Assembly: GCA_963576785.1 (NCBI GenBank) | Contig: OY756139.1 | Coordinates: 2,108,001-2,172,000 of the forward strand | DNA length: 64,000 nucleotides | Reading direction: 5' to 3' | Source of the DNA: Chlorophyllum brunneum | Lineage: Eukaryota > Basidiomycota > Agaricomycetes > Agaricales > Agaricaceae | Part shown: positions 44,701 to 56,800 of the stretch, one piece after another | How the letters are laid out: every line of letters begins with the position of its first letter | Position numbering within the stretch: position 1 is the first letter of the stretch | The notes under the pieces: generated by a model | What the model was told of the DNA's origin: nothing | Seen by the model: the letters and a program-made list of their open reading frames with translations, nothing else | Database searches by the model: none | Made by a program: the position numbers and the translations under genes

Positions 44701-47700
44701 GATGAAGCATATTTCTCGAGCGCTGATATATTCCATGATTTACCAATTGTCAAGCTTCCATCCGGGAATTCCATCAAGGGCCCTATGGAAAAGTTGCTTC
44801 AGGACCTAGAGGTTCGGAAACATGTAGAGCTTCAAATAATCTTCAATCGGTGAGTAGTACCCCAACCGCTTTAAACTTTGCCTCATCACCAGAATAGTAT
44901 GATCAAGACGAATGAATGGACGATCAACGACCTTACACGTTACCTAGTTTCTGTGAAGTCGAGCCTCAGAGAAGAAGAAATGAGACGACTCAGGCTCACT
45001 GCCGCCTTTCCCAAAGAGCAGTCAGAAACGGACAAGGATGAAGACACCAAGCCTCGGCGCCTAAGAGCTGATCAGTTATACGAGCCATTGCCTGTGTTTC
45101 GTCAACTAAATCTTCCTATCATCGATTGGGGCATACAAACGAAGTGGCGAAGTAATTCTGACGAAGGTCGGTCGTATCACTTGACCATGTCAACCAGACT
45201 ATTCTCAGCAACCTCTATAGCACAATTTATGTTTGGCTTGGGGCTGCGTCGATATCCTCCCCTCCCGGAACTGATTCAACTTTGCACAAATGAAAACGAC
45301 CAGGTATGATAAACTATCGCACTCATTAGGGACACTAACACGATCAATCACGATCAATCAGATTCGCTCTACAGCGCTCAAGTACCTCTTAGACAATCTA
45401 CCTACTAAATACCCGTGCTATGAATCCAACGACTATCAGGATACCGCGTTTATTCCAGCATCAGATGGCCCCACAAGTTGTCTAGGCACACCTCGCCGAG
45501 TTTTCTCTAAGCCTGAATGGTCCCAACTGGGGTTCTTGGTGATTCACTCAAAACTACAGGCAGACGCAGCAAAACTTCAGATCAAAGAACATCCAACAAC
45601 CGGCCAGCTTGTCGAACTATTACAGCAGGCGCATCCGAATGATCCAGAAGAAGGGATAAAATGGTTCAGCGTATTGTCGGCCCGCGTATCTGGTACGGAT
45701 ACATTCGTATTGGCATCCAGTTTTTCTCATTACCCGTAGAGTTTTCATGCTCTGAGCTCTCAAAGCTATCAGAAACCGCATTTATTCCCGTCCGTACTCC
45801 GGCGGGGATGGTGGGTCCGACTATGCGGTGGTTGGTTCCAACACAGTGTTATGTGGGCCAACGTTCGAAGGAGAAATTCCATTCGAAGCTTTTTGTGTTC
45901 GTTGATTTCGGCACAGCGGGAAATGCATTCCTGACTGCCTCTGGTGCAAAGCAAGAGCCAAGCGTGGAAGAGCTTGCCAAGGTCCTATTGACTAATCCCC
46001 GTCGCTTTTATGACTTAGCACAAGGGCCTACTACGTGAGTTTTATTCTTACTGACCCGACTTCAGACAATGAACGCCTTTTTAAGCTTCCTCAACGAAAT
46101 GCGAAATATTGCCGTCAACCGAAAGAATCTATCCGCTACCACCATCGCCAGGATGAAGAGAGCCCCAGTATTGTTGTGTTATCAGCGCAAACTTGTTGAA
46201 CAGGTGCCTTCGAAGACCTTTGGTAGCGGAGACCCAGAAGATGAGGAGTGGGAAGTTGGGTATGACCTGAAGCTCGCGGAGCAAATTGTCATCGCCGATG
46301 ACACCAATACTCATCAAGTCTTTGGTGCTGATTTGTTCACTGCACCTCAAGAAGATATCATTGAAGGTAGGACACCCTAGCACCAAATGAGTAATTGGAA
46401 TTCACCACTAAGTAGTGTTCTATATGGAACTGGGTTCCCGCAGGTTGAGCTCTTTGGTCAAAGAGGAGTATCTCCTCGGAGTGGAGATCCTCAACTCCAA
46501 GCGTGCAGCTACCACCCGCACCTTGATTTTGGAACGACTTCCTATCTTTCTACATGAGCACAACCATGCGCAAATGAAGGTTTCATTGGACTGGCTTCAG
46601 ACAGAGGCCAACTTCCAGGCTAGGACCTATGGCCACATCAAGGTCAAGAAGGCTTTAACCTATGGGAAACTCCACCTTGAGCGAAGGCAAGAAGCATCTG
46701 CTGTTGCCAAACGAGGAGCTTCCCATCGAATTGAGCTCCTACTCGCCGACAACGCAGAGATGGACATGTATGAGTGAGTAGCGGCCTTGCAACACAGTAT
46801 ATCAAATTCTAACTCTCAGCAGGGTAGCAATGTGCCTCAATCGTTTCATTTTTGATTGCCCAAAGGCTCATGACGCATTATTATTCATGACAATCCTGTC
46901 CACTGATCTCAAAGCTCTAAAAAGACGTGGTTATAATGGTTCGTAGTCTCAGTATTTTTACTTTGTCAAATCTGATTCCTATTTAGTCGACCGCATCCTG
47001 CGTCAGAGGAAGCTCCAAAAGAAAGCCGAAGAGACACATATACAGGAAGAAACTATCAAGCTAATCTCGCAAGCTCCTCAAAGTGTGAATCAGGATGTGT
47101 TGCTGTCCTCAAGTTCTTCTATCTTGACACCAGATGTCCACGAAAGACCAGACAGATCGTCTTCCTTTTCGGATGTTATGGAGAAGCTGAAGCGGAAAGT
47201 TGGTGTTTCGGGTGGCGCGGGATTACATGGTCAAGGTTCGAGCACCACACATAAACCAGAGCAGTTGCCTACGTTAGAGACAAGTAATTCTGGCTTGGAA
47301 CCTAGTATTCCCGGAGGTATGCCAGGCGGTCTTTTTGGGGGCTTACTCCCCCAACCTCCCAACAAAACGGAAAACCCATCGGTCACACCGCTGAGCAATA
47401 TAGGTGAAATTTGCAGTATGCTCACTGTCACAAAGCTAACCCATCTTTAGCTTCTAACATTGACATGGCTATCAAAGCTTGCCGGGCAGAATCCAGCAAC
47501 CTGCTACAAAACCGTCAGGAAATGCAACGCGTCAAGGAAATTGACAACGACGGTTACTGTGACATCTCAGGTCATGCTCAGAATATGAAATCACTTGGTG
47601 GGTGGCGGTCATAGACAGCCGTTTCGATATTCTCAAGCCGCTTAGGTTCCGTCGGACGAATCAAGATTTTCGTTGGACAAGGTACGCAAAAAAGCGAGAT

Positions 47701-48238
47701 ATTATCCATACCAACTCAAACGTTTGTTGTAGATGTGTCGGAAGACGAAGAGAAGGGCCTACTGATATTGAAATCGGGCGCAATTGATAGATTTATTCGC
47801 GTCATGACGTCACTCACGCGCGTTTACAACCTCAACCTTACAAATCTCCATCTATTCTACGATAAGAAAGGCGTGCTTATTGCCTTTAACAGAAGCGGAA
47901 GCATCTTTCTGAACCTGCGGTATTACGAAGCTTGGCGTGAGTGCGTCTACCGATGCTGCCACGATCTCATAGTGACCTCCAATATGCATTCTGCAGATGA
48001 TGCCGAAGTGCGGCAAGGAAACATGGAAAACGCATTAATTTCTTGGTATTATGATTTCGTAACTATAGTATTGTTCCCTATACTTACACTCTACAGGTAT
48101 TTCACGATCGCGCACGAGATTGCTCATAATCTCGTACAGCCTCACAACTCTGAGCACGAGTTTTACTTCTCTGCTATATGCGAAAAACACCTGGTTGCCT
48201 TCTGCAAAGCCCTTAGTGAGAGTCGGAAGAATGAATAG
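41786..48238 (+). CDS. Sacsin/HSP90-like ATPase (DUF3684 type) with C-terminal HExxH zincin-like motif
   Basis: Very large intron-rich protein, about 1,700 aa. The first exon is MTTKDKL, joined to WESGYDESVEVNQRALIDKV. A GHKL (Bergerat) ATP-binding domain follows: FRELLQNSDDA carries the catalytic Glu and magnesium-binding Asn, then NNGTPFRDEDWNRLKKIAEG, KIGAFGVGFYSLFSVTEEPF, and later IGHATAQTTGIGGHMAARFI. A long helical middle with repeated RxAFIP- and AFIPV-like blocks resembles sacsin and the fungal DUF3684 family. The last exons give LLILKSGAIDRFIRVM and GSIFLNLRYYEAW. After the final intron (which removes about 49 nt following ISW), YFTIAHEIAHNLVQPHNSEH appears. HEIAHNLVQPH (48113-48145) has the spacing of a metzincin zinc site. 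All joins I followed keep frame. A chaperone or proteostasis role is inferred from the family only. Confidence 0.85.
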
Positions 48239-48811
48239 TCGTAGCTTATCGCAGAATACTTTGCACTACTCCCCTATTATGTATATGAGTCCTGATGTAT
48301 TGGCCATCACATGACTTGGACTACTCATTGAGTGTGGTTGCTTTCAAAATGATTGTCCTGCACTGTGTTTGGGCAAGGAGTCGGCTCTCCTCGGAATCAA
48401 CTGCCTAATCGTGAAAGGTTCTCATTAGGTCAAGTTCATTGGGGGGAGGAGGCAGGAGAATGCAGTAGACTTGAGATAGTACTCGGATACTCGCGGTCTG
48501 AAGAGAAAGTGAATCTATGTAGTGTGCATTCTATATGATTACGTAATACATGATCGACTTTCAACTATCATGGCAATAGTGATTTGAAATAAACCGGAAT
48601 TTGATCAGGACGACTCCAGCGACCGAGACACTTCTGGGTAGCGTTTAACGTTGAATCCTCTATTTATTGTACCAGACACACACTAGTTCCAGGCTAGTTC
48701 CTGCGTGCAGTCAATAGGCCAAATCGCCAGGACGCAATTCTTCCGGTATGCAACGCTTCAAACATCTTACCCCTCGTTGGTTTACCAGGCTGTCATTGGC
48801 AGCTTTTGATA
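48239..48811. other. Intergenic region
   Basis: 573 bp between two + strand genes, holding the ATPase 3' end and the promoter of the basic protein gene. No coding exon, RNA gene or repeat is recognised. Confidence 0.45.
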
Positions 48812-49961
48812 ATGTCTAGTACTATACTCGCACCACTCATCTTCCCAACATCCAAAATACGGCGCAAGCCAGCTTTTACCTACAAGTCACCTTCCGCAAA
48901 TGACGTCGATCCCCTCATCACCTCTCCTTGCCCCGATCCATCATCCCGACCATCCTCTACACAAAATCATTCCATAAAAGTCATTGAAGAAATTGGACTT
49001 TCGCCGCGGAAAAGGGCGCGAGCTGGGAACTACTCGCTACCTTTATATCATCCCTTAGGGGAGCTCGCATCGTCACTTCCTCCACTTAATCCCGCCGACT
49101 TCGGTCTGCCGCTCCCACGCCTGCCCAAAGGGATACCTCAGGGACCGCCAGGGCGCTTTCAACGATTCTCTGCTAGAAATACTGACGGTGGTGAAGAAGG
49201 GGGTGTCCCCACTGTCAGCTCAATTGCAGCAGTTGCTGCGAGTGAAATGAAACGTACAAACCCCCGTAAAAAGCGAGCGAGTGCGGGGAATGGAAAACGC
49301 AGGCGCAGGGATGTCGACGACGGAGATGCAAATTACCCTGCTAAGCGCACGCGACAGACGCGCGCTGGTGGAGGTGATGATAACGACTTCGACGATACCC
49401 CAGCCCAAGAGCAAGGGGAGGGTGATGGCATATCGGAGGCCGACGGTTTGGTAGAGCGCCGTCCTGAGCGCCGATCGACTCGGTCTCGCGCCAAACGTAG
49501 AGATTCGAGTGAAGTTGATTCGGTAGAGGAACAGCCTGGCCGAGATTCAGCTTCCGCTACCGAGGAGAATACCCGCCCATCGACGCTGGAAGGAATTTCT
49601 GAAGACACAGGGGAAGAAAGGGAGGAAGGAGAAGTTGAAGGGAGGTAATGGAGCCCAAATGCTGCAAAAGTTGCACCTTGATATCTTGCATCGTTTGGTA
49701 TTCCCCTTGTATTCGTGATCTGTGTACACTACTCAATCCAGACATGACGCTACCATCGTCCCCCGCTTTAAGTCCATGGGGAATGATCGGGAGGAACTTA
49801 CATTCGGCTGCAGCAACGTAGGTGTTCAAGCCACATTTAAAACCGGACTACCATCCATGCCTTCCTCAGAGCTAATCGATAATCAGCCAGTCCCGGGACG
49901 AACACGAACGCGTCAGATTGCGCGGCATGGACCTCCAAGCCTATCAATGAATGTTGATTAA
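48812..49961 (+). CDS. Basic, low-complexity, probably nuclear protein
   Basis: I do not recognise the family. Start is the ATG of MSSTILAPLIFPTSKIRRKP. The protein has a Pro-rich part with IEEIGLSPRKRARAGNYSLP, HPLGELASSLPPLNPADFGL and PRLPKGIPQGPPGRFQRFSA. Clusters of Lys/Arg follow (TNPRKKRASAGNGKRRRRD; PERRSTRSRAKRRDSS) that look like nuclear localisation signals, then an acidic Glu/Asp-rich stretch. A 94-nt intron (donor AG|GTAATG near 49646, acceptor CAATCCAG near 49740) joins EEGEVEGR to HDATIVPRFKSMGNDREELT and an ending in PGRTRTRQIARHGPPSLSMN. Without that splice the protein ends at 49648. The second exon keeps frame to a stop and looks coding. It may bind nucleic acid or chromatin, but no domain proves it. 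Confidence 0.6.
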
Positions 49962-50897
49962 TCACCACGACTAAAAGTCATCAGCACTGGTATAAACTAC
50001 TAGGAGAGATTCGCACCACTGTACTGTATGTGCATCTGGCCGTAATACGAAACTAGGGTGGTTCAGTGTGATGATCAGCCCAGAGCGGAATACGTCAGTG
50101 ACCACGCGGCATGCGAGAAGCGATGGCAAGTGTGGACAATTATAATTTATTTTTGAACACCTTGACAGGGGGCGCTTATGCTGCCATATGGAGGCAGGTG
50201 TATTAATCACCCTAGCAGTTCAAGGTCGCTTCTCAAACAACACAATTACTGAGATGAGGCAGCATTCCTATGTCCTGTGCCACTGGGTTCTGATTGGGAG
50301 TTTCTCACTATGTCATCGAATGCGAATGCTAGAACCGTCCTAGCCATCCAGGATGAAGATGTCCATACCCCACGGGGCTCCACCGACAACAGAAACACGC
50401 GCCTCCGCCCACATGAGAATAATCAAGAGGAACGCCATTCTAGTGCTGCGAATCCCCATCAACTGCCCTTGTTTCGGTATTCAGTTTGCCTCTTGATTTC
50501 ACAAAAATATCTCAGAACGGTCCCGTGACAGGAGACAGATCAATATTCACAGAGAAAGACATGGGAGTCCAATCAATATTCGGAGTCTCCGAAGCATCCT
50601 CTCATATCCCAATTTAGCTTTGTGGCATCTTCCCTCACGCGAAGCATATGGTCCCGGGCAGCGCATTGGCCAGGCTCCACGATGAAATCTGCGTCCTTTG
50701 GCACCACCCAGATCAGCCAGATCATCGGGGCTGCCAGAATCAGCCAAATTCATCAATCAGCCCGCCATGGTTTTTAGTTCAAGTTGGGTTACACAAGGCA
50801 TTTCCCTCGCGCTCCCTCCTTTACGACCCCAGGTCTAACTCGCCCAAGAGTGCGGCTTGCCACTTTCGCCAGCAAATCGTGAAGTGCCAGTACGGTC
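49962..50897. other. 936-bp intergenic region, possible small reading frame
   Basis: Between two + strand genes. A frame starting at the ATG near 50311 (MSSNANARTVLAIQDEDVHT) runs to LPLFR; a possible 65-nt intron would join it to SIFTEKDMGVQSIFGVSEAS and a stop near 50622. It is polar, without signal peptide or domain, so I leave it as only a possibility. Nothing else is recognised. Confidence 0.35.
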
Positions 50898-53800
50898 ATG
50901 GAGCAATCGGGACCTGCAAGGCAAAGCAGCGGCTTCTACGAGGCCAACTATGGTAGCCAACAAAGTTTTTCGTCTGGTGCTGAACTGAGGGGTAAGCCCC
51001 AATTTTCTCGCGCACAACGGATTATTGACGCGTCTGTTAGAATATGCGGCCCAACCCGCTGGAATCGCGAGTACGACAGCGGCCGGTGTCCCCGTCGCCG
51101 CTGTCGGAGAAGGCGCAGGGGGTGGGACACCGAGCGGGCGGAATGATGAATCTGACGCGCCGCAGACCCAACCCGAGCCTCCGAGGGTTCCCATCTACAA
51201 AAGGCGCTGGTTCATCATAACAGCGATAGTGGTCGCCCTACTTGGCATAGCGTTGCTCTTCATCATCCTGTTTCCTGTCATACGTGCAATTATCCAATTA
51301 GTAGTTGGGCGGACCCAGATCGACATTGAACGTGCAGTGATCCTGAATGCGACAAATGATACGTAAGTGCATTTCACTTACCTTCGCTCCCATTATTGAA
51401 GCTGTCTGATAGATTCAACTTGCATCTCCAAGGCAATGTTCGTTGAAATGTGGTTACGCATGGAAATAATACTCACCCTTCATCAGGTTACCCACACGGG
51501 TGTCATTCCGGCTACAATTCAGTTCACGGAACCCATAGACGTGTTCTGGCTGAAAGATCCCGACAATGACCCCAACGGAGTCAAAATTGGTACCTCAACA
51601 CCGTTTTCAGAGCTTCATGCTAGTCATAAACGTGCGAAGATTGATCAAACCCAGACTTTCACTATTGTGGATCAGACTGCCTTCTCTGATTTTACGCGCT
51701 TTATGATCACGTCGCAAAGTTTTTCATGGCGATTACTCAGTCAAAATTTACGTGTCCAGGCAGTGAAATTTCCTGTTGCCAAGGGTATCAAGTTCGATAA
51801 ACGTGTTGACCTGAAAGGTAGGTTAAGTGCGTTGAATTGTCGGACAGTGTTTTTGTTTTACTGGAGAATAGGCATCAATAGTTTCTCAGGAGGCGTAACT
51901 CTGCTAGACTTTAAACTCCCGAGCGATAATCCAGCCGGTGGTCTCAACTTTGTTGCTGTGACTCAGCTCGACAACGAAAGGTGCGCCCGAGTGTGTCGAG
52001 ATCTCTAGCTCGATCTCACAGATTGGTTTAAAATCCAGCCCGTTTGTTCTTCAGCTAGGAACAACCGTATTTGACCTTTTGTATCAAGACGTTTTGCTAG
52101 GTTCCGGGACGTCTATCAATACAGTCATTGTGAGTTTTCCCGGCGATCAGTGAATATATCTCACCAATTCCGATAAGGATATTGGTCTTAATAACATCAC
52201 GCTGGGAGGTGTCCTTGAACCGGTTCAAAATCCAGCAGATCTTGCCAAGGTTTCTACTTTGTTCACCAATTATCTCAACGGCGAAAATACTCCAGTCGTA
52301 GCCCGTGGGCGCTCAACTCTCCAAGATGATGGCACTGTCATTCAATGGCTCTCCGACGGGCTTCAATCGCTGCGGCTAAACGTCCCCTTCAAATCCTTTG
52401 TCCCAATCGATCCTATCCGCACCATCGATATCGGTGACATGGCACTTGCGTTCTCTCCTGAAACACCCTGGACACCCGGAGTGGCAAGTAACTCCGTTCG
52501 TGCATCACTTCGTATGTTGGCTTTTAGGCTCGGCATTAAGTTGCTAATAATCTTTTTCCAGAGCTGCCTTTTGGATTCAATCTTGCTATCGGACAGATCA
52601 AAAACGAATTTAACATCGTGAAGGACAATTCTCCGGTCGCTGGGCTTTCTACGGTAAGCAACTTCACTGTGCATCAAGTTCTTCGCTCTGATCTACCGGA
52701 AGCCTCTTGGTGCTTCCACGTCGAATATCAAAGTTCTCGGGGAAGCTGACACCGAAGGGACGATCGATATCGTCATCGACAATACTAATCTCAGTTGTCC
52801 GGATCCTCAGCATCCTGCTTTTTCCGCCTTCAGTTAGTAAACCGCTTTCCCGAACCGCCAATCAGTCTCACGATTTCCAGACGCTAATCTCACCAGTTCT
52901 GATGTTGCTGAGTTCCGCCTCATTGGGAACTCTCGTGCAATCGCAAATTTAAGTATTGGTCAAATCACCCTGGATCCTATTAAGGTCAACGTAACCACTC
53001 AATTAAAAGGTTTGCAGGGTTTGAAGGGTATGACACAAATCGAGGGCGTTGATGTTGCTGGTGGAACGACGGATCACATCAACCTGAATATCAACGGTAA
53101 CAGCATTAGTTGAATCCATATGCGTTATAATGTTTCTGAATTTCCTGTAGTCACGATCTTCAATCCTTCCAACCTGAACCTCTCTACCGGGGATTTGTGT
53201 GCGTTTCTCCCCACTATTTTCTTCCTTACGCACTGACTCCTTGCGATTCAGCTCTGCAACTTTCTCGAGACGGAGCAGTTCTCGGCAATGCACTCCTCCC
53301 TAACCTGAACCTTCGCATCGGTAACAACAGCGTTAGTGCATCTTCAACCTTCCGGGTGAGTCATTTTTTCTTGCGGCAGATTGCGCTTACTCACTCAGCT
53401 GTACAGGCCAACGACAGTCCTCAAGGGCTCCAGACTTTGAATGATTTTGTCGGAAAGAAAGGTTGGTTGTCGACCCAAGAATACCACCACCACACCTGAC
53501 CGTTTCATCGCTAGATGTTGGGCTGACCATTGCCGGGTTTGATGGAAGTACGAACATACCATCCTTGGCTGAAGCTTTCAAAGGTCTTGCCATCAATGTA
53601 ACATTACCTGGAATGAAGACGAATCTTTTGCAGAGTGCCGCTCTCAAAGGTGTGATCGTCTTGGGTATTGTCCCTAACGCGACCTAACAATTCCTCTTAA
53701 GTTCTACCAACCACTGGGCGCGAGAACAACATCAGTCATGTCACTGTTTCCTTGAACAACCCGTTTACGGCTCCCCTTCGTATCACCAAAATATCCTCTA

Positions 53801-56800
53801 TCGTCACATCGCATGGCATTCCCTTGGGCTCTATCGAGACAAACACTGACTTTCGATCTGCCCCGCATTCTACTACACAATCTCCTGATCTTGACCTCAA
53901 CATGAACTTCGACCCTGCAGCGTTATTCACAGTGACCCGTGCACTAGCTGTCGAGGCTGGTTTGGACCCTGCGCCACTGGATGGCATCGTTCAGCTTGGA
54001 GGGATCCATTATCTGAGTATCCCAAATCAACCTCCGGTTAAACGTCAGGACGCCAGTGTTTTCGCGTGAGTTTCGTTCTTTACCCTACAAAACGATTGTT
54101 TTTCACGCCAAACTAGCGGCTTCGATCTTCCCACTTTTGTTCAGACAGCGTTCAAAAAGCTCCAGTCCGATGTTCAGTTAACTTCTGAGGTGTCGATCGG
54201 TAAACCTCCCCATGTTAAGCACCGTATGCACTCTTCTAACCCGACTACTCTTCTAGGCGATTATACGACTACACTCCAGTTTACCCAGACAGGAGTTCCG
54301 ACCGTTACTGACGATTCCCTTAATCTCATCCTTCCTGTTCTTGCCCAGCCTATCGTTGAGAAAATCGTAGCAGGCGCTGGGCTGGGGTATGCCCGTCTCT
54401 TATTGTTGTTCGCAATCACTTACATTGTGTCCAGGGTTGACACGGTGTTGATCAGGGACCCCAAGCAAGAGGCTTTTGGTAGGATTTTCTTATAATCTCC
54501 TCCATTTTGCTCACCTGTATCCTTCTCAGGTACCCATTTACGCGGGAGTATTACAAACGCAGGACCGTGTAGGTGTGATAGAGATACACTACCATCAGCA
54601 GCTGACTAGTGCTGGTTTAGTCGACGCAAAAATTTCTTTCCCCTCTGGCCTGGACGTTGCTTGGCAAGGAAGCACGTTTGGTAACATCAAGATGGATACT
54701 GTGCCGGTTACCGGAGATGTAGGTGCTACTCTGGACACCGACGCGACGTTCAACGTGATGGATGTTAACGCCCTGACTGAGTTTACAAAGGTTTACATCT
54801 TATTCTTGGGCTTCCTGTGGGTTTCAGTCGCTCACCCAGGTTTTTAGGTTTTGCTCACTGAGGAGTCCTTTGATTGGGCAATTTCGGGCAAGAACCTATC
54901 TGGTGAGATATCTTTCTCAGCGATATATTACAACCGCTTCTAAAAATATCCCCTACATTAGTCAATGCTCTTGGAATTGATGTTCCAGGGATTTTGTTTC
55001 CGGCAAAGCAAGTTACCCTCAAGGGCTTCAATGGATTGAAGGGTGGTGTTAAGATCAAGACTTTCGATCTCCCATCGAACGACCCAGCGGGTGGCATTCA
55101 CCTTACGCTTGGAGCGTCGGTTGACAACGTGCGTTGTCAAGCTTGATGGGTTGCACCAAACTCTGAGCTCTTCCATAGCCTTCCGATGTTGGTATTCAAC
55201 TTGACACTCTGAGCTTCAATACTTTCTCGGGTAATTTCATGATTGCCCCTGTCGCGGCGTCCGGTGGAGTGACCCTTGCTCCTCGCTCAACATCCGACAT
55301 GTCGTTGGTTGGTCGCCTTGTTCCGCAAGACTCTTCAGATGCACTTGCCGAGGTTTCCCAAGTCTTTAACAATTTCGTCGCTGGCAAACCAAGCGATGTC
55401 ATGGTTGTTGGAGCGAGTGCTGGACCGAGCAGTGTAAGCTGAATAAGTATCCCATAGATTTGAAATGGCTCATTCTCCCTTAGGTTACATGGCTCAACGA
55501 AGGCATCAAGTCACTTAGAGTTGAATCGGTCCTTCCTGATCGGGGGCCTCAGAATATCATCAAGTCCATCGCACTTAATCAAATGGACCTGAGGTTCACG
55601 GAAGCCTTTGCATATAAACCCTCCACGAGTAGTCGGTCAACGGATGCAGCATTCACGCTACCATTCAACTTCCCGATTGATATCAAAGCCCTCGAGCAGA
55701 CAATCACCATTGGCTACCAGGGGACATCCTTCGCTCAGCTCGCCATCCCCAAAGGTCCTAGCTCCACGGATGTGCAGAATCGGATTATTCATCTCAGCTT
55801 TGAGAATGTACCCTTTAGTGTGTTTGATGACGACCATTCTACTTTCGACCGCTTCCTCTCCGACACAACACTTGGGGCGGAGCAGACGGTTAGACTCTCC
55901 GGTACTGCAAATGCAGATGCTAGTACGGCTGTCGGGCTCCTTTCTCTCTCTGGTATCTCCTTCTCTGTGGATAGTACCATTCAAGGCCTCCAGGGTCTTG
56001 ATACTAGGCCTGTCACTGTCAGCAACCTCGATGTTAATCACGGATTCGCCGACTTCCTCCTGATTAAAGTTGACAGCACGTTGTTCAATCCGAGCAATCT
56101 GACGATCGGTACGGGAGACGTGTCTTTTAACCTTGAGTTCCAGGACAAGATGGTGGGCACAGCCAATATCCAGGACCTGGTGATCACACCAGGTAGTATG
56201 GAGCCAGCTATCGATGTTCACTTCGCCCCACAAGGAGACGCTGTCTCAGCCGGTCGCACTTTGCTGCAGAACTTCTTACAAGGTATCAATGTCGATACTA
56301 CCATCGCCGGAAGCACGAGTGCTACCAACATTCAGTCACTCAAACCAGCTCTCTCTCGCATCCATCTCGCTCCCGTGACTATTCCTGCTCTGAATCGCAC
56401 TTTGATCAAGTCTGTCTCTCTCACTTTTCCCATAGACATCGTGGACACCGGAGTGGCGACCACCTCCTTCACACTCTCGAATCCCTTCACAGCCAGCATC
56501 AATCTTCTCCGCGTCAAAGCTGCTGCATCATTCCACGATATTGCTCTTGGATCTGTTCCAAACACTGATATATCCTCCACCCCCCTCCATGCGGGAGGAC
56601 ATAGTGACGTGACTTCTCCTGGCCTTCCCTTGAACTTCAATCTTGATCCTGTGGCTATTATCTCACTTCTTCAGCAAGCTTCTGCTGAAAACGGCGTCAA
56701 TCTCGGTCCACTCAACGACCTGTTCCAGTTCGTTCTGGACAATCCCGGCTTCAAGCCACCGATCAAAACCACTGTTGATACCTCGAAACCTACATGCGTC

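Noticed and set aside
50311..50622. Two-exon small gene before the Tag1-like gene
   Set aside because: Frame can be extended by a plausible intron, but composition is featureless; kept only as a remark in the intergenic entry.
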